From Colwellia sp. M166 (GTDB taxonomy: Bacteria > Pseudomonadota > Gammaproteobacteria > Enterobacterales > Alteromonadaceae): DNA of 64,000 nucleotides. The stretch is taken from contig NZ_CP040755.1 in the NCBI RefSeq assembly GCF_024585285.1, positions 2,852,001 to 2,916,000 on the forward strand, written 5' to 3'. Below the pieces are notes generated by a model. The model was not told the DNA's origin, ran no database searches, and worked only from the letters and a program-made list of their open reading frames with translations. This document shows positions 11,801 to 20,819 of this stretch, in pieces (the first letter of the stretch is position 1; the number at the start of each line of letters is the position of its first letter). A program made the translations under genes and the position numbers.

Positions 11801-13307
11801 AAAGTGAACGTGGTTGGCTTGATAGCACAGCCATTGGCGTGTCATCACCCATAGACCCCGTAGCTTCTTGACCATTCTCAGCCAATGTTTTTACTACTTG
11901 GTGTATTTCTTCGTAACTGTAATTAAACATTTTATGGTATTGAGCTATTTCTTGATCGCTAAATACTCGTTGGCCAATTAATCTAGCATCTAATTTGTCA
12001 AAAGGTACTAAACGACGAATATTATTGTCTAGCCACTGACGATAGGGATGGCGAACTTTCAGTTCATTATCGATAGCGCTGGAGTTAAATATTTTTCCGG
12101 TATAGGTATCAATGGCCAGCATTTCACCTGGACCCACTCGACCTTTTTCTATCACTTCATCTTCACCGTAGTCCCAAATACCGACTTCAGAAGCTAAGGT
12201 AATAAAACCATCACGAGTAATCACATAGCGAGCAGGTCTTAGGCCGTTACGATCTAAATTACAGGCAACATGACGACCATTAGTCACGACAACGCCTGCC
12301 GGTCCGTCCCAAGGCTCCATATGCATGGAGTTAAATTCATAAAAGGCTTTTAAGTCGTCATCCATTAAAGGGTTACTTTGCCAAGCTGGTGGCATTAATA
12401 AGCGCATACCACGATAAAGATCCATGCCACCAGCAAGGAAAAGCTCGAGCATGTTGTCTAATGACGAGGAGTCAGAGCCACTTTCGTTAACAAAAGGAGC
12501 GGCGTCTTGTAAATCAGGTAACAAGGGCGATTTAAAGCCATGAGTTCGAGCGCGACTCCACTGGCGGTTACCTTTAATAGTATTGATTTCACCATTATGC
12601 GCTAAATAACGAAATGGTTGTGCTAAATGCCATTGTGGTGAGGTATTGGTTGAAAAACGCTGATGAAATAAGCAAATGGCCGTTTGCATACGAATATCAG
12701 CCAGGTCTAAATAAAAGTTCGGTAAATCTACCGGCATCATTAGACCTTTATAAATAGTAACGAGACACGACAAGCTTGCAACATAGAAGCGATCATCGCT
12801 GATACGCTTTTCAGCACGTCGTCTTGCCATGTATAATCGACGTTCGAGATCTCGGTTACGCCATCCTGACGGTGCGTCAACAAAAATTTGCTCAATAGAC
12901 GGTAAGTTACCTTTCGCTATTTCGCCTAAGGTACTGGTATCTGTTGGCACAACTCGCCAGCCCACTAAGGTTAGTGTCTCACGTGCTAGCTCTTCTTCAA
13001 GAATTTTTTTACTGGCATTGGCTTCAATTGGATCTGGGTTAAGAAAAATCATGCCGACAGCGTATTTTTTGCCTAATTGCCAGTTTTTTTCTTCAGCGAC
13101 GGCACGGAAAAAACTGTCTGGTTTTTGCATCAACAAGCCACAACCGTCACCGGTTTTACCATCGGCAGCAATACCACCACGATGTTGCATTCGGTCTAAA
13201 GCATGAATGGCTGTCTTTACGAGTTTATGGCTTTTTTCGCCGTGTTGATGGGCAATGAGGCCAAAGCCACAATTGTCTTTTTGATAAGTATGATCGTAAA
13301 GTTGCAT
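8847..13307 (-). CDS. gltB: Glutamate synthase [NADPH] large subunit
   Basis: A 1486-residue enzyme with a class II glutamine amidotransferase domain at the N-terminus, a central FMN-binding synthase domain and a C-terminal GXGXG beta-helix (GNTCLYGATGGKLYGCGRAG). Cys13, in KDNCGFGLIAH, is the expected amidotransferase nucleophile, exposed after removal of a short propeptide of about 12 residues. The 3Fe-4S ligands are Cys1102, Cys1108 and Cys1113 in CKFLRICHLNNC. Ammonia released from glutamine tunnels to 2-oxoglutarate; GltD supplies electrons. First gene of gltBD, with more than 500 bp of non-coding DNA upstream that should hold its control region. Confidence 0.97.
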   Translation of the reverse strand: MQLYDHTYQKDNCGFGLIAHQHGEKSHKLVKTAIHALDRMQHRGGIAADGKTGDGCGLLMQKPDSFFRAVAEEKNWQLGKKYAVGMIFLNPDPIEANASKKILEEELARETLTLVGWRVVPTDTSTLGEIAKGNLPSIEQIFVDAPSGWRNRDLERRLYMARRRAEKRISDDRFYVASLSCLVTIYKGLMMPVDLPNFYLDLADIRMQTAICLFHQRFSTNTSPQWHLAQPFRYLAHNGEINTIKGNRQWSRARTHGFKSPLLPDLQDAAPFVNESGSDSSSLDNMLELFLAGGMDLYRGMRLLMPPAWQSNPLMDDDLKAFYEFNSMHMEPWDGPAGVVVTNGRHVACNLDRNGLRPARYVITRDGFITLASEVGIWDYGEDEVIEKGRVGPGEMLAIDTYTGKIFNSSAIDNELKVRHPYRQWLDNNIRRLVPFDKLDARLIGQRVFSDQEIAQYHKMFNYSYEEIHQVVKTLAENGQEATGSMGDDTPMAVLSSQPRSLYDYFRQQFAQVTNPPIDPLRERYVMSLGTCIGREHNVFNETTGHADRILFATPVLMYTGLKQLRELDPEHYRSDTLTLNYDQDEGLEAAILRLCDEAESLVRNKNTVILVLSDRQIHQGMLPIPAAMAVGAVQKRLVEQQLRCDSNIIVETASVRDSHQFAVLLGLGATAIYPYLAYETIEQLVEQKQLDLTARQAVVNYREGINKGLLKILSKMGISTIASYRCAGLFEVIGLNSNIMKLCFPDLPSRIQGADFSDIEQDNINLARKAFMPHQKMSHGGLLKYVHGGEYHAYNPDVVSTLQTAVRSGDYSDYRIFADHVNNRPAAALRDLLAFKDDQKAIDIATVEPETELFKRFDSAAMSIGALSPEAHEALAIAMNRLGGFSNSGEGGEDERRFGTVKNSRIKQIASGRFGVTPYYLVNADVLQIKVAQGAKPGEGGQLPGDKVTPLIAKLRFSVPGVTLISPPPHHDIYSIEDLAQLIFDLKQVNPKAVISVKLVSGPGVGTIASGVAKAYADFITISGYDGGTGASPLTSVKYAGCPWELGLAEAHQSLVTNGLRHKVRLQVDGGLKTGIDIVKAAILGAESFGFGTAPMVTLGCKFLRICHLNNCATGVATQDEVLREQFFKGLPDQVMNYFKFIAQDVREILAHLGVESLTAIIGRTDLLVPLSGITAKQQKLDLRPIIAPVVATDDTALYQTDTNEPFDKGELNQRLLSLAADAIAHSSGGEYRLNIQNTDRSVGAALSGEIARHHGDQGMAASPIKVAFSGTAGQSFGVWNAGGLEMTLTGDANDYVGKGMAGGKLTIKPPKGVEYLSHKTMIMGNTCLYGATGGKLYGCGRAGERFAVRNSGCHAVIEGTGDHACEYMTGGIVTILGQVGVNFGAGMTGGFAYVLDEQDDLAIRLNNESIEMLAIDELNIHQEHLRGIINQHLDETGSLRAEEILNNFATYAPLFKLIKPKAIDVKTLLGHRSRSSAELRVQAQ

Positions 13308-13870
13308 TTTATTCCCCTAAATAAAAGCTCCGGTAAATTTTTGTTAGAATGGAATAAAATTATACTTAAAGTGCATAAATAATCCGAAGTTCGTACCGGA
13401 GAACTCCCTACATTAAACATTTAAAATTGAAAGGTCAATGTAAATAGAGTAAATACTCGTAGCTTTTTTACGTCATTACGGCGATGGAAATAGAAGAGAA
13501 AACACTTTTTATACTTATTACTGTCGTAATTGTTTACTTTATAAGAAAAAATATATAATCCATCATCAGTTATTGCTTTTATTGTAATTTTATTACATTT
13601 TTAATTTTTATTAAAAATAAATTTCAGTAGTTTTTTTATTCACTGTTTATTCATATGATTGAGCAGATTTTTTGACCACGGCTGGAACCTTTATTTTAAA
13701 ATCTTTAAGAATGTGCCGTGAGTTGCTATGTATGACGTTAGCATTAGTTGCTGGATAAAATAAAGCCTCTTAATCATGTTATAACGACTAAAAGGCTTGA
13801 TGATGGTGTTGTAGCCTAACTCTGTAAATAAGCTAGCGTAATGATAAGGGAAGGCTTAATACTTAAATTA
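13308..13870. other. Intergenic region upstream of gltB and downstream of folE2
   Basis: 563 bp with no credible gene. A 67-codon open frame at its left edge overlaps the start of gltB in another frame and looks like chance. The AT-rich block 13500-13640 probably contains the gltB promoter and activator sites, but I could not assign a clear -35/-10 pair or an Lrp/NtrC-type site. The right part holds the folE2 terminator listed separately. Confidence 0.5.
13763..13798 (-). terminator. Probable intrinsic terminator of folE2
   Basis: On the minus strand, AAGCCT (13798-13793) pairs with AGGCTT (13768-13763), extended inward by TTTA/TTAAG with a G-U pair, and a T-rich tract (TATTTTAT) follows. 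It lies about 73 bp beyond the folE2 stop. The loop is long, so efficiency is uncertain. Confidence 0.45.
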
Positions 13871-14797
13871 TTAGGCTTGGTAGCCATCAACCAGACCTTT
13901 AGTGGTAACACTGACAGCATCATGAGCATGTAACGATTCTAAATGGTTAATGCGTAGCCAGAAATCATCAAATTGCTCTGATGCGTTCATGGTATGCTGT
14001 AAACGACGAGCAGCATCTTCACAAAACATTAAGTTTTGACCATTTAAACGGGCAAACTCTTGTTCGTCTTCACGTTTTACCGCAGCTTGCACCGGTGTTT
14101 TTAGTGAATTTTCAATTAAATCAACCAGCTCTGTAATTGGAAATTCAGTGGTTGAGTTGTTAAGTTTGACTTTAATTTCGGCAACTGAGCGTTGGCTATG
14201 AGGCGTAGCCATTACACCTTCGGTTGTACCTAGCCATTCGTGCACTGTCTCTAAGTCAACGTTAGCTTCATGGGAAAATTTATCTTTAAAGGCTTTCTGT
14301 ATTAATTGACGAGCCAATGCCGCAGAGCATGGGCAAGTTGAAGAATAACGTACGTCAAGTGAAAGCTCGATATCAAGCTTGCCTTTGTTTAAGCGACCGG
14401 TAATGGTGACAGGGTAAGCTTTCCAACCTTGTTTACCGCTGATCAGTGATTTACGACGCAGGTGGTAATCAAAACTAAATTTAACTTTTGCGTTATCACT
14501 TAGTTCTTCATGGCTGCTAATAAAGCCATCTAATAGTGTTACTAAGCTTTGATGAGTTAGTACATCTGAGTTTGATAATTCATCAAGGAGTAGGTATAAG
14601 CGCGACATGTGAATGCCTTTGGCTTTTGGCTCTTTAAGGTTTACAAACGCGTCTACGTAGGCTGAAACCATACGTTCTGATTGGCCTTGTGAGGCCACCA
14701 TGATAGGCATTTCTATATTACTCATGCCGACCCAATCCAAAGTACCCTCAGTTTGAGCTGTGGTGTGATTTGCTATATCAGGCATTAATGTAGGCAT
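13871..14797 (-). CDS. folE2: GTP cyclohydrolase FolE2 (type IB)
   Basis: A 308-residue enzyme that makes 7,8-dihydroneopterin triphosphate from GTP, the first step of folate (and queuosine) synthesis. The tunnelling-fold GCYH-IB signature is clear: Cys155 and Cys157 in [15 protein letters not shown], and [13 protein letters not shown] further on. Unlike the zinc-dependent FolE, this type accepts several metals and is often induced on zinc shortage through Zur. I looked for a Zur-type palindrome upstream and found none convincing. Monocistronic. Whether a folE copy exists elsewhere cannot be seen. Confidence 0.93.
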   Translation of the reverse strand: MPTLMPDIANHTTAQTEGTLDWVGMSNIEMPIMVASQGQSERMVSAYVDAFVNLKEPKAKGIHMSRLYLLLDELSNSDVLTHQSLVTLLDGFISSHEELSDNAKVKFSFDYHLRRKSLISGKQGWKAYPVTITGRLNKGKLDIELSLDVRYSSTCPCSAALARQLIQKAFKDKFSHEANVDLETVHEWLGTTEGVMATPHSQRSVAEIKVKLNNSTTEFPITELVDLIENSLKTPVQAAVKREDEQEFARLNGQNLMFCEDAARRLQHTMNASEQFDDFWLRINHLESLHAHDAVSVTTKGLVDGYQA

Positions 14798-15186
14798 TTT
14801 GACTCCGCTATTCGCTTGTGCACTAGGTAAAGGGCTATCATGGTAACTTCAGTACATAGTAGAATTATAATTGGCATTGCTATCTTAAAACGCGATTGTT
14901 TCCACAAATATTATTAAAAGTGGAATATAATGCAATGACCTTAAAAAAGGCGGCTATTTTGAACGAAATACCCACCAAAAGCAATGTTTGTGATAGTGCT
15001 GGTGATATTGTTGAAGAATATGATAGTTGTATTTAATTGATGCAATAAATAGTCCTATTATCCGAAGAGGTTTTTTGCATAAATAAGTAAACAAAATAGC
15101 AATATAAATCAGATTGAGCTTTATTTTTCCTTGCCGTAAAATTATAGCCACTTAACGATCAATGCAACAGTCACTTAGGAGACTCC
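14798..15186. other. Divergent intergenic region between folE2 and the HPt gene
   Basis: 389 bp carrying the promoters of folE2 (leftward) and the HPt gene (rightward). A 65-codon frame at 14954-15151 on the minus strand has no ribosome site and an unlikely composition (many Tyr, His, Ile), so I do not call it. A clean ribosome site (ggagact) precedes the HPt ATG. No operator or RNA element was recognised. Confidence 0.5.
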
Positions 15187-15534
15187 ATGATAGCAACGGA
15201 ACAATTAGATTTAAGTTTAATTAATGGTTATTTAGAGGCATTAGATATAGCAATTATCCAGCAAATGTTAGATTTATATATTCAACAGTCTGCGCTGTAT
15301 TTAGCTGCCATTAATACTGCTATCGTTGCTGAGGATCAAAAAGCATGGCAAGAACATTGTCATAAAATGAAGGGGTCTGCAGCGAGCGCCGGTTTATCTC
15401 AAGTGCATCAAAAACTTGTCGCGATTGAAAAAATGACTGAAAATTGGCAAGTTAAAGTTACTCATTTACATGTATTAACTCAACTAAATCAGCAAGCTAT
15501 TGAGGTTTTTCGGCAATGGCTTGCTAAGCAGTAA
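15187..15534 (+). CDS. Stand-alone histidine phosphotransfer (HPt) protein, HptA-like
   Basis: A 115-residue four-helix HPt protein. The phospho-accepting His59 sits in HCHKMKGSAASAGL, the standard HPt signature. It has no kinase or receiver domain. It ends 14 bp from the end of arcA, which points toward it. In Shewanella the Arc system lacks a complete ArcB and uses a separate HPt protein, HptA, to phosphorylate ArcA; the similarity to the ArcB HPt region and the adjacency suggest the same role here. That is inference: gene adjacency is not proof of partnership, and another hybrid kinase could be the donor. Confidence 0.8.
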   Translation: MIATEQLDLSLINGYLEALDIAIIQQMLDLYIQQSALYLAAINTAIVAEDQKAWQEHCHKMKGSAASAGLSQVHQKLVAIEKMTENWQVKVTHLHVLTQLNQQAIEVFRQWLAKQ

Positions 15535-15548
15535 GGTTGTGAAGGCCG

Positions 15549-16271
15549 TTAATTGTTGTTACTTGCAACTTTTTCTACTCGGCCAATAAAGCGATAACCT
15601 TCCCCGTGAATAGTGTTGATTAATTCCGGTGAGTCGGGCACAGATTCGAAATGTTTACGTAGACGACGAATAGTGACATCAACCGTTCGGTCGTTAGAAC
15701 GTAGATCTCGGCCGGTCATTTCTTTGATCAGTTGCTGGCGGGTAACAATTTGTCCGGCATTAGCAATAAGCAAGCGCAGCGCTCGGTATTCACCACGTGG
15801 AATTGATATTTCTCTATTATCCGGAGTGATCATTTTTCGAGAGTTGCCATTAAGCGACCATTGATTAAAATAAATAATCGCATCATCTTTTTCTACACTG
15901 CTTGGCAATATGCGGTTTAAAATATTACGTGCGCGAATAGTTAATTCGCGCGGATTAAACGGTTTAGTAAGGTAGTCATCGGCACCAATCTCTAGTCCCA
16001 AAATTTTGTCAATATCGCTGTCTCGACCGGTAAGGAAAATTAATGCTAAATCATTGTTTTTGGTCAACTCACGGGCTAATAAGAGGCCATTTTTCCCCGG
16101 TAAGTTTATATCCATAATAACGAGATTTACTTGATTAGTTTGCAGTTGCTTCTCCATGCTGTCACCATCTATTGCTTCAGACACTTGATAGCCTTCAGCT
16201 TCAAATAGATTTCGCAGATTAAAGCGTGTCACGTCTTCGTCTTCTACGATTAGTATATGCGGTTTTTGCAT
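15549..16271 (-). CDS. arcA: Two-component response regulator ArcA (aerobic/anaerobic respiration control)
   Basis: A 240-residue OmpR-class regulator. The receiver has the acidic pocket Asp11/Glu10, the phosphorylation site Asp54 in [17 protein letters not shown] and Lys103 in [10 protein letters not shown]. The C-terminal winged helix ends in [15 protein letters not shown] and IHGEGYRF. Long blocks match E. coli ArcA almost word for word, which makes the orthology firm. ArcA represses aerobic respiration genes and activates fermentative or microaerobic ones when phosphorylated. A sensor kinase lies 208 bp upstream on the same strand and an HPt gene converges on its end. Confidence 0.95.
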   Translation of the reverse strand: MQKPHILIVEDEDVTRFNLRNLFEAEGYQVSEAIDGDSMEKQLQTNQVNLVIMDINLPGKNGLLLARELTKNNDLALIFLTGRDSDIDKILGLEIGADDYLTKPFNPRELTIRARNILNRILPSSVEKDDAIIYFNQWSLNGNSRKMITPDNREISIPRGEYRALRLLIANAGQIVTRQQLIKEMTGRDLRSNDRTVDVTIRRLRKHFESVPDSPELINTIHGEGYRFIGRVEKVASNNN

Positions 16272-16479
16272 GTTAATTGTCCAGTCCCGTAAAATTTAAT
16301 TTATAAATGAATAAGTTAAGTGCTAATGTGCTGACCTTGGTTAGTATAGACTATTTCATTGCCTTTAAATATCGGCTAATAGTATAAAAATCATCATTAA
16401 AAAACAATCGTCAACAAAATTAATAAAAATACAATTTTATCGCCAATTTCATGATGGTGAGTCAACGCAGATCAAAGTT

Positions 16480-18093
16480 CTAGTTAATGGGAAAGTTAAT
16501 TTCAATACTAACCCCTTTACCTAACTCACTATTTAAAACGATTGAGCCGCCAAGTGCTTGGGTAACTAAATTATAGACTAAATGTAAGCCCAAACCACTG
16601 CCGCCTTCTCCACGTTTTGTGGTAGTAAAAGGTTCAAAAACTTTATTTTTTATTGACTCATTAACGCCATGACCATCATCTTTAAAAAGAATATTAAGTT
16701 GATTACTGAGTGGCATGACCGTTATTGAGATTCGACCAGCCTCCCTCCCTTCAAAACCATGGATGATTGAATTCATCACCAAGTTAATTAAAATTTGATT
16801 GATAGGTCCTGGTTTGCTGACAATCGTTAAATTATCGGGGCAGTCAATATCAATAACATAAGGTAAGCAATGTAATTTTGGCCTGAGAGTGAGCAATACT
16901 TCACTGAGCAGTTCTTTAACTTTAAAAGTGCGTACTTCTTCGCTTGATTGATCCACCGCGACTTTTTTGAAGCTAGAAATAAGATCAGCTGCTCGATTTA
17001 AATTACGATAGATAATGGCAACATTTTCACTGCCTTCGTTAAGGAATTTCTTCAATTGACTAGATTTTAATGTTTTGTTTTCAAAATTAGTTTTAATATC
17101 TTCTAATCTATCAGCCAACAATGTCGAAGCGGTTACCCCTAGACCTATCGGTGTATTTACTTCATGGGCAACACCTGCGACCATATCTCCTAAAGAAGCC
17201 ATTTTTTCACTTTCCACTAATTGGCCCTGAAATTGATGAAGCTTTTCTAAGGTAGAAAGTAAATCTTGGTTTGACTCTTTTAACGCGGCAGTACGTTTGT
17301 TAATTTTATCTTCTAGTTCGTGTGAATGCTCAATACTTTGCTGCTCAGCAGCGTCTAATTGTGCAATGTGTTTTTCCATACGGGTAAATAAAATATTAAT
17401 GTTTTGGCTTAACATATCCGCTTCACGATAGGGCATTGCTTGGCATTGTTGTCGAAAGTTTTTTTGCCGAGAAGCAATTTGAATGGTGTTAATTAAGGTA
17501 AAAAATGGTGCACTAATATAACGTTCAAGCTGCAATGCGATGAAAGTGACAATAATAATAATGATAATAATGAGTACCGTACTCGTGATGAGTAACTTAT
17601 CGGTGAGAAGAGTGATGTGTTCGGTACTACTTTGTAGATAAATAAAGCCAATGACGTTCTCATCAACTTTGATAGCCTGCATATACTCAACGTATTTCTC
17701 TCTAAATCTTGGCACTGATAAGTGAGCATAGTCGTTTGATTTCTCGGTGATAGCTGAGCGGCGTTGGTTACGTTTATAACTGTAAAAAAGTTCAGTATTT
17801 TCTGCTTGTTTGTTGAGTTGATAAATATGCAGGTAATTTAAATTAGGAATTTTCTCGGAAATAGATAAATTATCATTTAGCGCTTGTCGTTCTGAATTAA
17901 CTAAATAATCTCGACTTTCATCAGCTACAACACTTGCCCAATATTTGATATGGCTTGATGCTAATATATTGTAACTATTAATATATTGTTTAGCTAAGAT
18001 TGAAATGCTGACGATAGACAGTAGCGAAACAAAGCCGATGATTGAGATCAGAAAAATCCGACGAATAGACCAAATACGTTTGGTTGGTGGCAT
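16480..18093 (-). CDS. Membrane sensor histidine kinase (HisKA/HATPase), orphan
   Basis: A 537-residue kinase with a first membrane helix at about residues 12-34, a periplasmic loop of roughly 135 residues, a second helix at about 170-192, a HAMP-like linker, a coiled coil (about 240-285), and a HisKA domain with phospho-acceptor His310 in MVAGVAHEVNTPIG. The HATPase N, G1 and G2 boxes are recognisable (NQILINLVMNSIIHG, FKDDGHGV, GEGGSGLGLHLVYN). The HEVNTP H-box is the type found in kinases for cell-surface or biofilm signalling rather than ArcB, and there is no receiver or HPt domain. It precedes arcA by 208 bp, so co-transcription is possible, but its cognate regulator is unknown. Confidence 0.88.
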   Translation of the reverse strand: MPPTKRIWSIRRIFLISIIGFVSLLSIVSISILAKQYINSYNILASSHIKYWASVVADESRDYLVNSERQALNDNLSISEKIPNLNYLHIYQLNKQAENTELFYSYKRNQRRSAITEKSNDYAHLSVPRFREKYVEYMQAIKVDENVIGFIYLQSSTEHITLLTDKLLITSTVLIIIIIIIVTFIALQLERYISAPFFTLINTIQIASRQKNFRQQCQAMPYREADMLSQNINILFTRMEKHIAQLDAAEQQSIEHSHELEDKINKRTAALKESNQDLLSTLEKLHQFQGQLVESEKMASLGDMVAGVAHEVNTPIGLGVTASTLLADRLEDIKTNFENKTLKSSQLKKFLNEGSENVAIIYRNLNRAADLISSFKKVAVDQSSEEVRTFKVKELLSEVLLTLRPKLHCLPYVIDIDCPDNLTIVSKPGPINQILINLVMNSIIHGFEGREAGRISITVMPLSNQLNILFKDDGHGVNESIKNKVFEPFTTTKRGEGGSGLGLHLVYNLVTQALGGSIVLNSELGKGVSIEINFPIN

Positions 18094-18169
18094 ACAATAC
18101 TAAACTCAATTAATTGTTGGAATTAAACTGATTGTAGAAAACCTTATTGCTTTCAACAATCATTTTGTT

Positions 18170-19231
18170 TTAGTTATTTTTTTCAATTTTGTTATTCAGC
18201 TCACACTGATAGATGGCGAAGCCTTTTTCGATAGCTAAAGTTTGTGTTTTACCTATCGCTTGTTCCATGATCGGTGCATATTTTAAAAAGCTGTTAGCAA
18301 CAATGGTAACACATGAATTTTTATGTAAATTTTGTTTGATTTGAGCTAAAAAATGTTCTGTAGCGGCATAATGAGTTTTTACCCCTTGATGAAACGGTGG
18401 GTTAGAGATAACAAAGTTATAGCGCTCTTGTACATTTGATAAACTGTCTGAAGCGATGTACTCACCGGTTAACTGATTTAAGGTTAATGTCGTTTGTGCT
18501 GAGTGTAATGCCAAGGCACTGACATCAACTAAAGATAGCTTTGTTTCTGGGTAAACTGTCGCTATGTAAGCCGAAATAACACCGGCGCCACAGCCAAAAT
18601 CTAAGACTTTTCCGCTCATATTTTTAGGTAAGTGAGCTAATAAAACTTCCGTGCCAGTATCTAAAGCGTTTTGACTAAATACGCCAGGTAATGCAGCAAT
18701 CTTTAGTTGCTTTTCTTGAACTTTTATCGAGTAATATTTGTAAAATTGTTGTAAGTCAAAATGAGGAAGCGATGCTTTAAACTTCCCTACATACATTAAA
18801 CAATGGCGAGCACTGTCAACCTTATGGCAAAACTCTAAGTATTCACTGCTTAATTTTTCAGCTGATTTTATACCGCCTTTATTTTCTCCAACTATGATAA
18901 TAGTGGCATCCTTGGCCATTGACTGAGCAAGCATAGCTAAAGTGAAGCTGAACTCTGCTTTACTTTTGGGGAAATGAATAATCGCCATGTCATGTTGATT
19001 TTTTGCTTGATATTCAACACAAAAATGACTTTTTATGCGAGGGTTAACTATGCGCTTTGCTGCTTGATATTCCGCGTAATTACTATGGTAACTATCCAGT
19101 TGAGTTACATTATGTTGGACTAAATATTGTGCAATAAAACCGTCGTCGGCAATATTAACCAAAAGAGGTCGTGTTGCTGCAAAAGCCTCGAGATTACGGA
19201 TCAATAATTGGTTAATATTGCTTATTGCCAT
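18170..19231 (-). CDS. rsmC: 16S rRNA (guanine-1207 N2)-methyltransferase RsmC
   Basis: A 353-residue SAM-dependent methyltransferase that modifies G1207 of 16S rRNA in the 30S subunit. A degenerate N-terminal methyltransferase-like domain (about 1-170) is followed by the active one, with the SAM motif VLDFGCGAGVISAYIA near 208-223 and the catalytic NPPF at 277-280 in ISNPPFHQGVKTHY. This duplicated layout and the NPPFH motif are diagnostic of RsmC rather than RlmG, though RlmG is the closest alternative. Single gene, 76 bp upstream of the kinase. Confidence 0.9.
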   Translation of the reverse strand: MAISNINQLLIRNLEAFAATRPLLVNIADDGFIAQYLVQHNVTQLDSYHSNYAEYQAAKRIVNPRIKSHFCVEYQAKNQHDMAIIHFPKSKAEFSFTLAMLAQSMAKDATIIIVGENKGGIKSAEKLSSEYLEFCHKVDSARHCLMYVGKFKASLPHFDLQQFYKYYSIKVQEKQLKIAALPGVFSQNALDTGTEVLLAHLPKNMSGKVLDFGCGAGVISAYIATVYPETKLSLVDVSALALHSAQTTLTLNQLTGEYIASDSLSNVQERYNFVISNPPFHQGVKTHYAATEHFLAQIKQNLHKNSCVTIVANSFLKYAPIMEQAIGKTQTLAIEKGFAIYQCELNNKIEKNN

Positions 19232-19351
19232 GAAGGTACCTGTTGGATGTTAAATGTTACTAATTTACAGTTACTTGTTTGTATAAGTTTTATACAAATA
19301 AGCATCGCCGTTGAAATTAATATGTCATAATGTTGCGTATTCTACGCGAAT

Positions 19352-20701
19352 TTGATTATCTCGCCATCATTAGTCCCTCTGGAGTTAGCTATTTTTAGTA
19401 AAACGTTATTGCGATTAAAAATAAAATGGCTACATAGTCAATTTAGGCAAGAGATATTAATCTTTCGTTATTTTATGCTTGGACGTTTTTTTGGTCAAAA
19501 AGCGCAAGCTGAAGTGTATTTGTCACTCAATGATCCACATAGCTTTATGTTGGTACAAATGCTATCTCGCTTATCAAAGCAGTATAGTCTCAATTTTAAA
19601 GTGCTTTTTATTTGGGGGGCGTTACCGGGGATTACCATTTCACCAAAACTCTATCGGCAATGGGCTATTAAAGATGCTAATTTAATTGCTGAACAGTATC
19701 AACTCGTTAACATTACTCATGAGCCTTCATTGCTAGTATTAACTACGGGCCAGCAAACATGGCAACTCCTGGTGAATAATATTGAAAATGCGGAACAAAT
19801 TTTTATAAAAACCTGGGGTGATCAATACACTGAACATCTGCAGACCTCGACACCCCCTATAAATCATCAAGTTAAAAATCAAATACGCTTGCAAGAAAAA
19901 GGACATTATGCCCCAGCAAACATTTTTTTTGCTGGCCATTGGTTTGTGGGGGTTGATCGCTTATATCACTTTGAAAACCTGTTATTGAAGTTTGCTTTAA
20001 TGGATCATACAACCGCTGCACTTGCGCCGACTATTAGGCTTGAAAAACCGACGCATGCTAATGATTGCTTAGCTAATAGCGCTAAGACTAAAGCCACACA
20101 GCTAGCTAGTATTCACTCAGAGCCTTTGGTGGTGTATTTATCCTTACGTAGTCCTTATTCTTATTTAGGTTTTGTGCAAGCGATTGCTTTAGCTGAGCGT
20201 AATCAACTTGAGCTTGTTATCAAGCCGGTATTGCCTCTATTGATGCGTGGTGCATCGATTCCTGTGGTTAAACAAAAATATATTTACTTAGATTCGATAC
20301 GGGAGGCTAAAAAACTAGGCATTGAGTTTACCGGTTTTGTCGATCCTTTAGGTGATGGTGTCTTTAATGCTTACCGTTTCTTCGCTTGGGCTGAGCAACA
20401 AGGCAAAGCAACTGAGTATATGCTAGCGTGTTTTCGAGCAATTTATGTTGACGGTATTGAGTTAGCTGATGCTGTTAATGTTGATAAGATAATGAAAAAT
20501 TTAGCTTTAAATGTCGATGATGCTCGTGCTTTTCAGCAAACGCATGATTGGCAGCAATGGGCTGATGTCAATCAAGTGGCGTTGAATAAGTTAAACCTTT
20601 GGGGTGTACCTTGTTTTACTTACGGTACATGCAGTTATTGGGGGCAAGATCGTATTCCATTATTGGAAAAAGAAATAAAATCATTACTATCAAATTGTTA
20701 G
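19352..20701 (+). CDS. Tandem DSBA-fold protein related to 2-hydroxychromene-2-carboxylate isomerase
   Basis: A 449-residue protein built of two thioredoxin/DSBA-like halves. The first starts near residue 52 (VYLSLNDPHSFML) and ends around GHWFVGVDRLYHFENLL. The second starts near 260 (VYLSLRSPYSYLGF) and ends at WGVPCFTYGTCSYWGQDRI. Neither half has a CxxC site; the second has the SPYSYL motif typical of glutathione-dependent HCCA isomerase and kappa-class GST, so it is unlikely to be a dithiol oxidase. The start is uncertain. The listed TTG has no ribosome site, whereas GGAG at 19381-19384 lies 6 bp before an in-frame ATT at 19391, and an ATG comes later (residue 42). Substrate unknown. Confidence 0.72.
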   Translation: MIISPSLVPLELAIFSKTLLRLKIKWLHSQFRQEILIFRYFMLGRFFGQKAQAEVYLSLNDPHSFMLVQMLSRLSKQYSLNFKVLFIWGALPGITISPKLYRQWAIKDANLIAEQYQLVNITHEPSLLVLTTGQQTWQLLVNNIENAEQIFIKTWGDQYTEHLQTSTPPINHQVKNQIRLQEKGHYAPANIFFAGHWFVGVDRLYHFENLLLKFALMDHTTAALAPTIRLEKPTHANDCLANSAKTKATQLASIHSEPLVVYLSLRSPYSYLGFVQAIALAERNQLELVIKPVLPLLMRGASIPVVKQKYIYLDSIREAKKLGIEFTGFVDPLGDGVFNAYRFFAWAEQQGKATEYMLACFRAIYVDGIELADAVNVDKIMKNLALNVDDARAFQQTHDWQQWADVNQVALNKLNLWGVPCFTYGTCSYWGQDRIPLLEKEIKSLLSNC

Positions 20702-20732
20702 ATTAAAATATCAATATACGTATAGACGTCTA

Positions 20733-20762
20733 TTGACTGTGCTTAGATTTAAATGTTTTAAT
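20733..20762 (+). promoter_or_regulatory. Sigma-70-type promoter of the lysine riboswitch operon
   Basis: TTGACT at 20733-20738 and TTTAAT at 20757-20762 are separated by 18 bp. The predicted start near 20769 is about 50 nt ahead of the riboswitch aptamer, which is the right arrangement for a leader RNA. Call rests on consensus matching alone. Confidence 0.5.
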
Positions 20763-20819
20763 ATTGTCGTCCCTTATTCCAGTGAGATTGATGGTAAAAA
20801 ATTAATCAAACGATGAAAG

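Noticed and set aside
13217..13420. 67-codon frame over the start of gltB (minus strand)
   Set aside because: It overlaps the gltB start in another frame and has no recognisable protein features.
14798..14950. Zur-type operator expected before folE2
   Set aside because: No palindrome close to the Zur consensus could be found, although AT-rich near-palindromes occur.
14954..15151. 65-codon open frame between folE2 and the HPt gene (minus strand)
   Set aside because: No ribosome site, odd composition rich in Tyr, His and Ile, and it occupies the shared promoter region.
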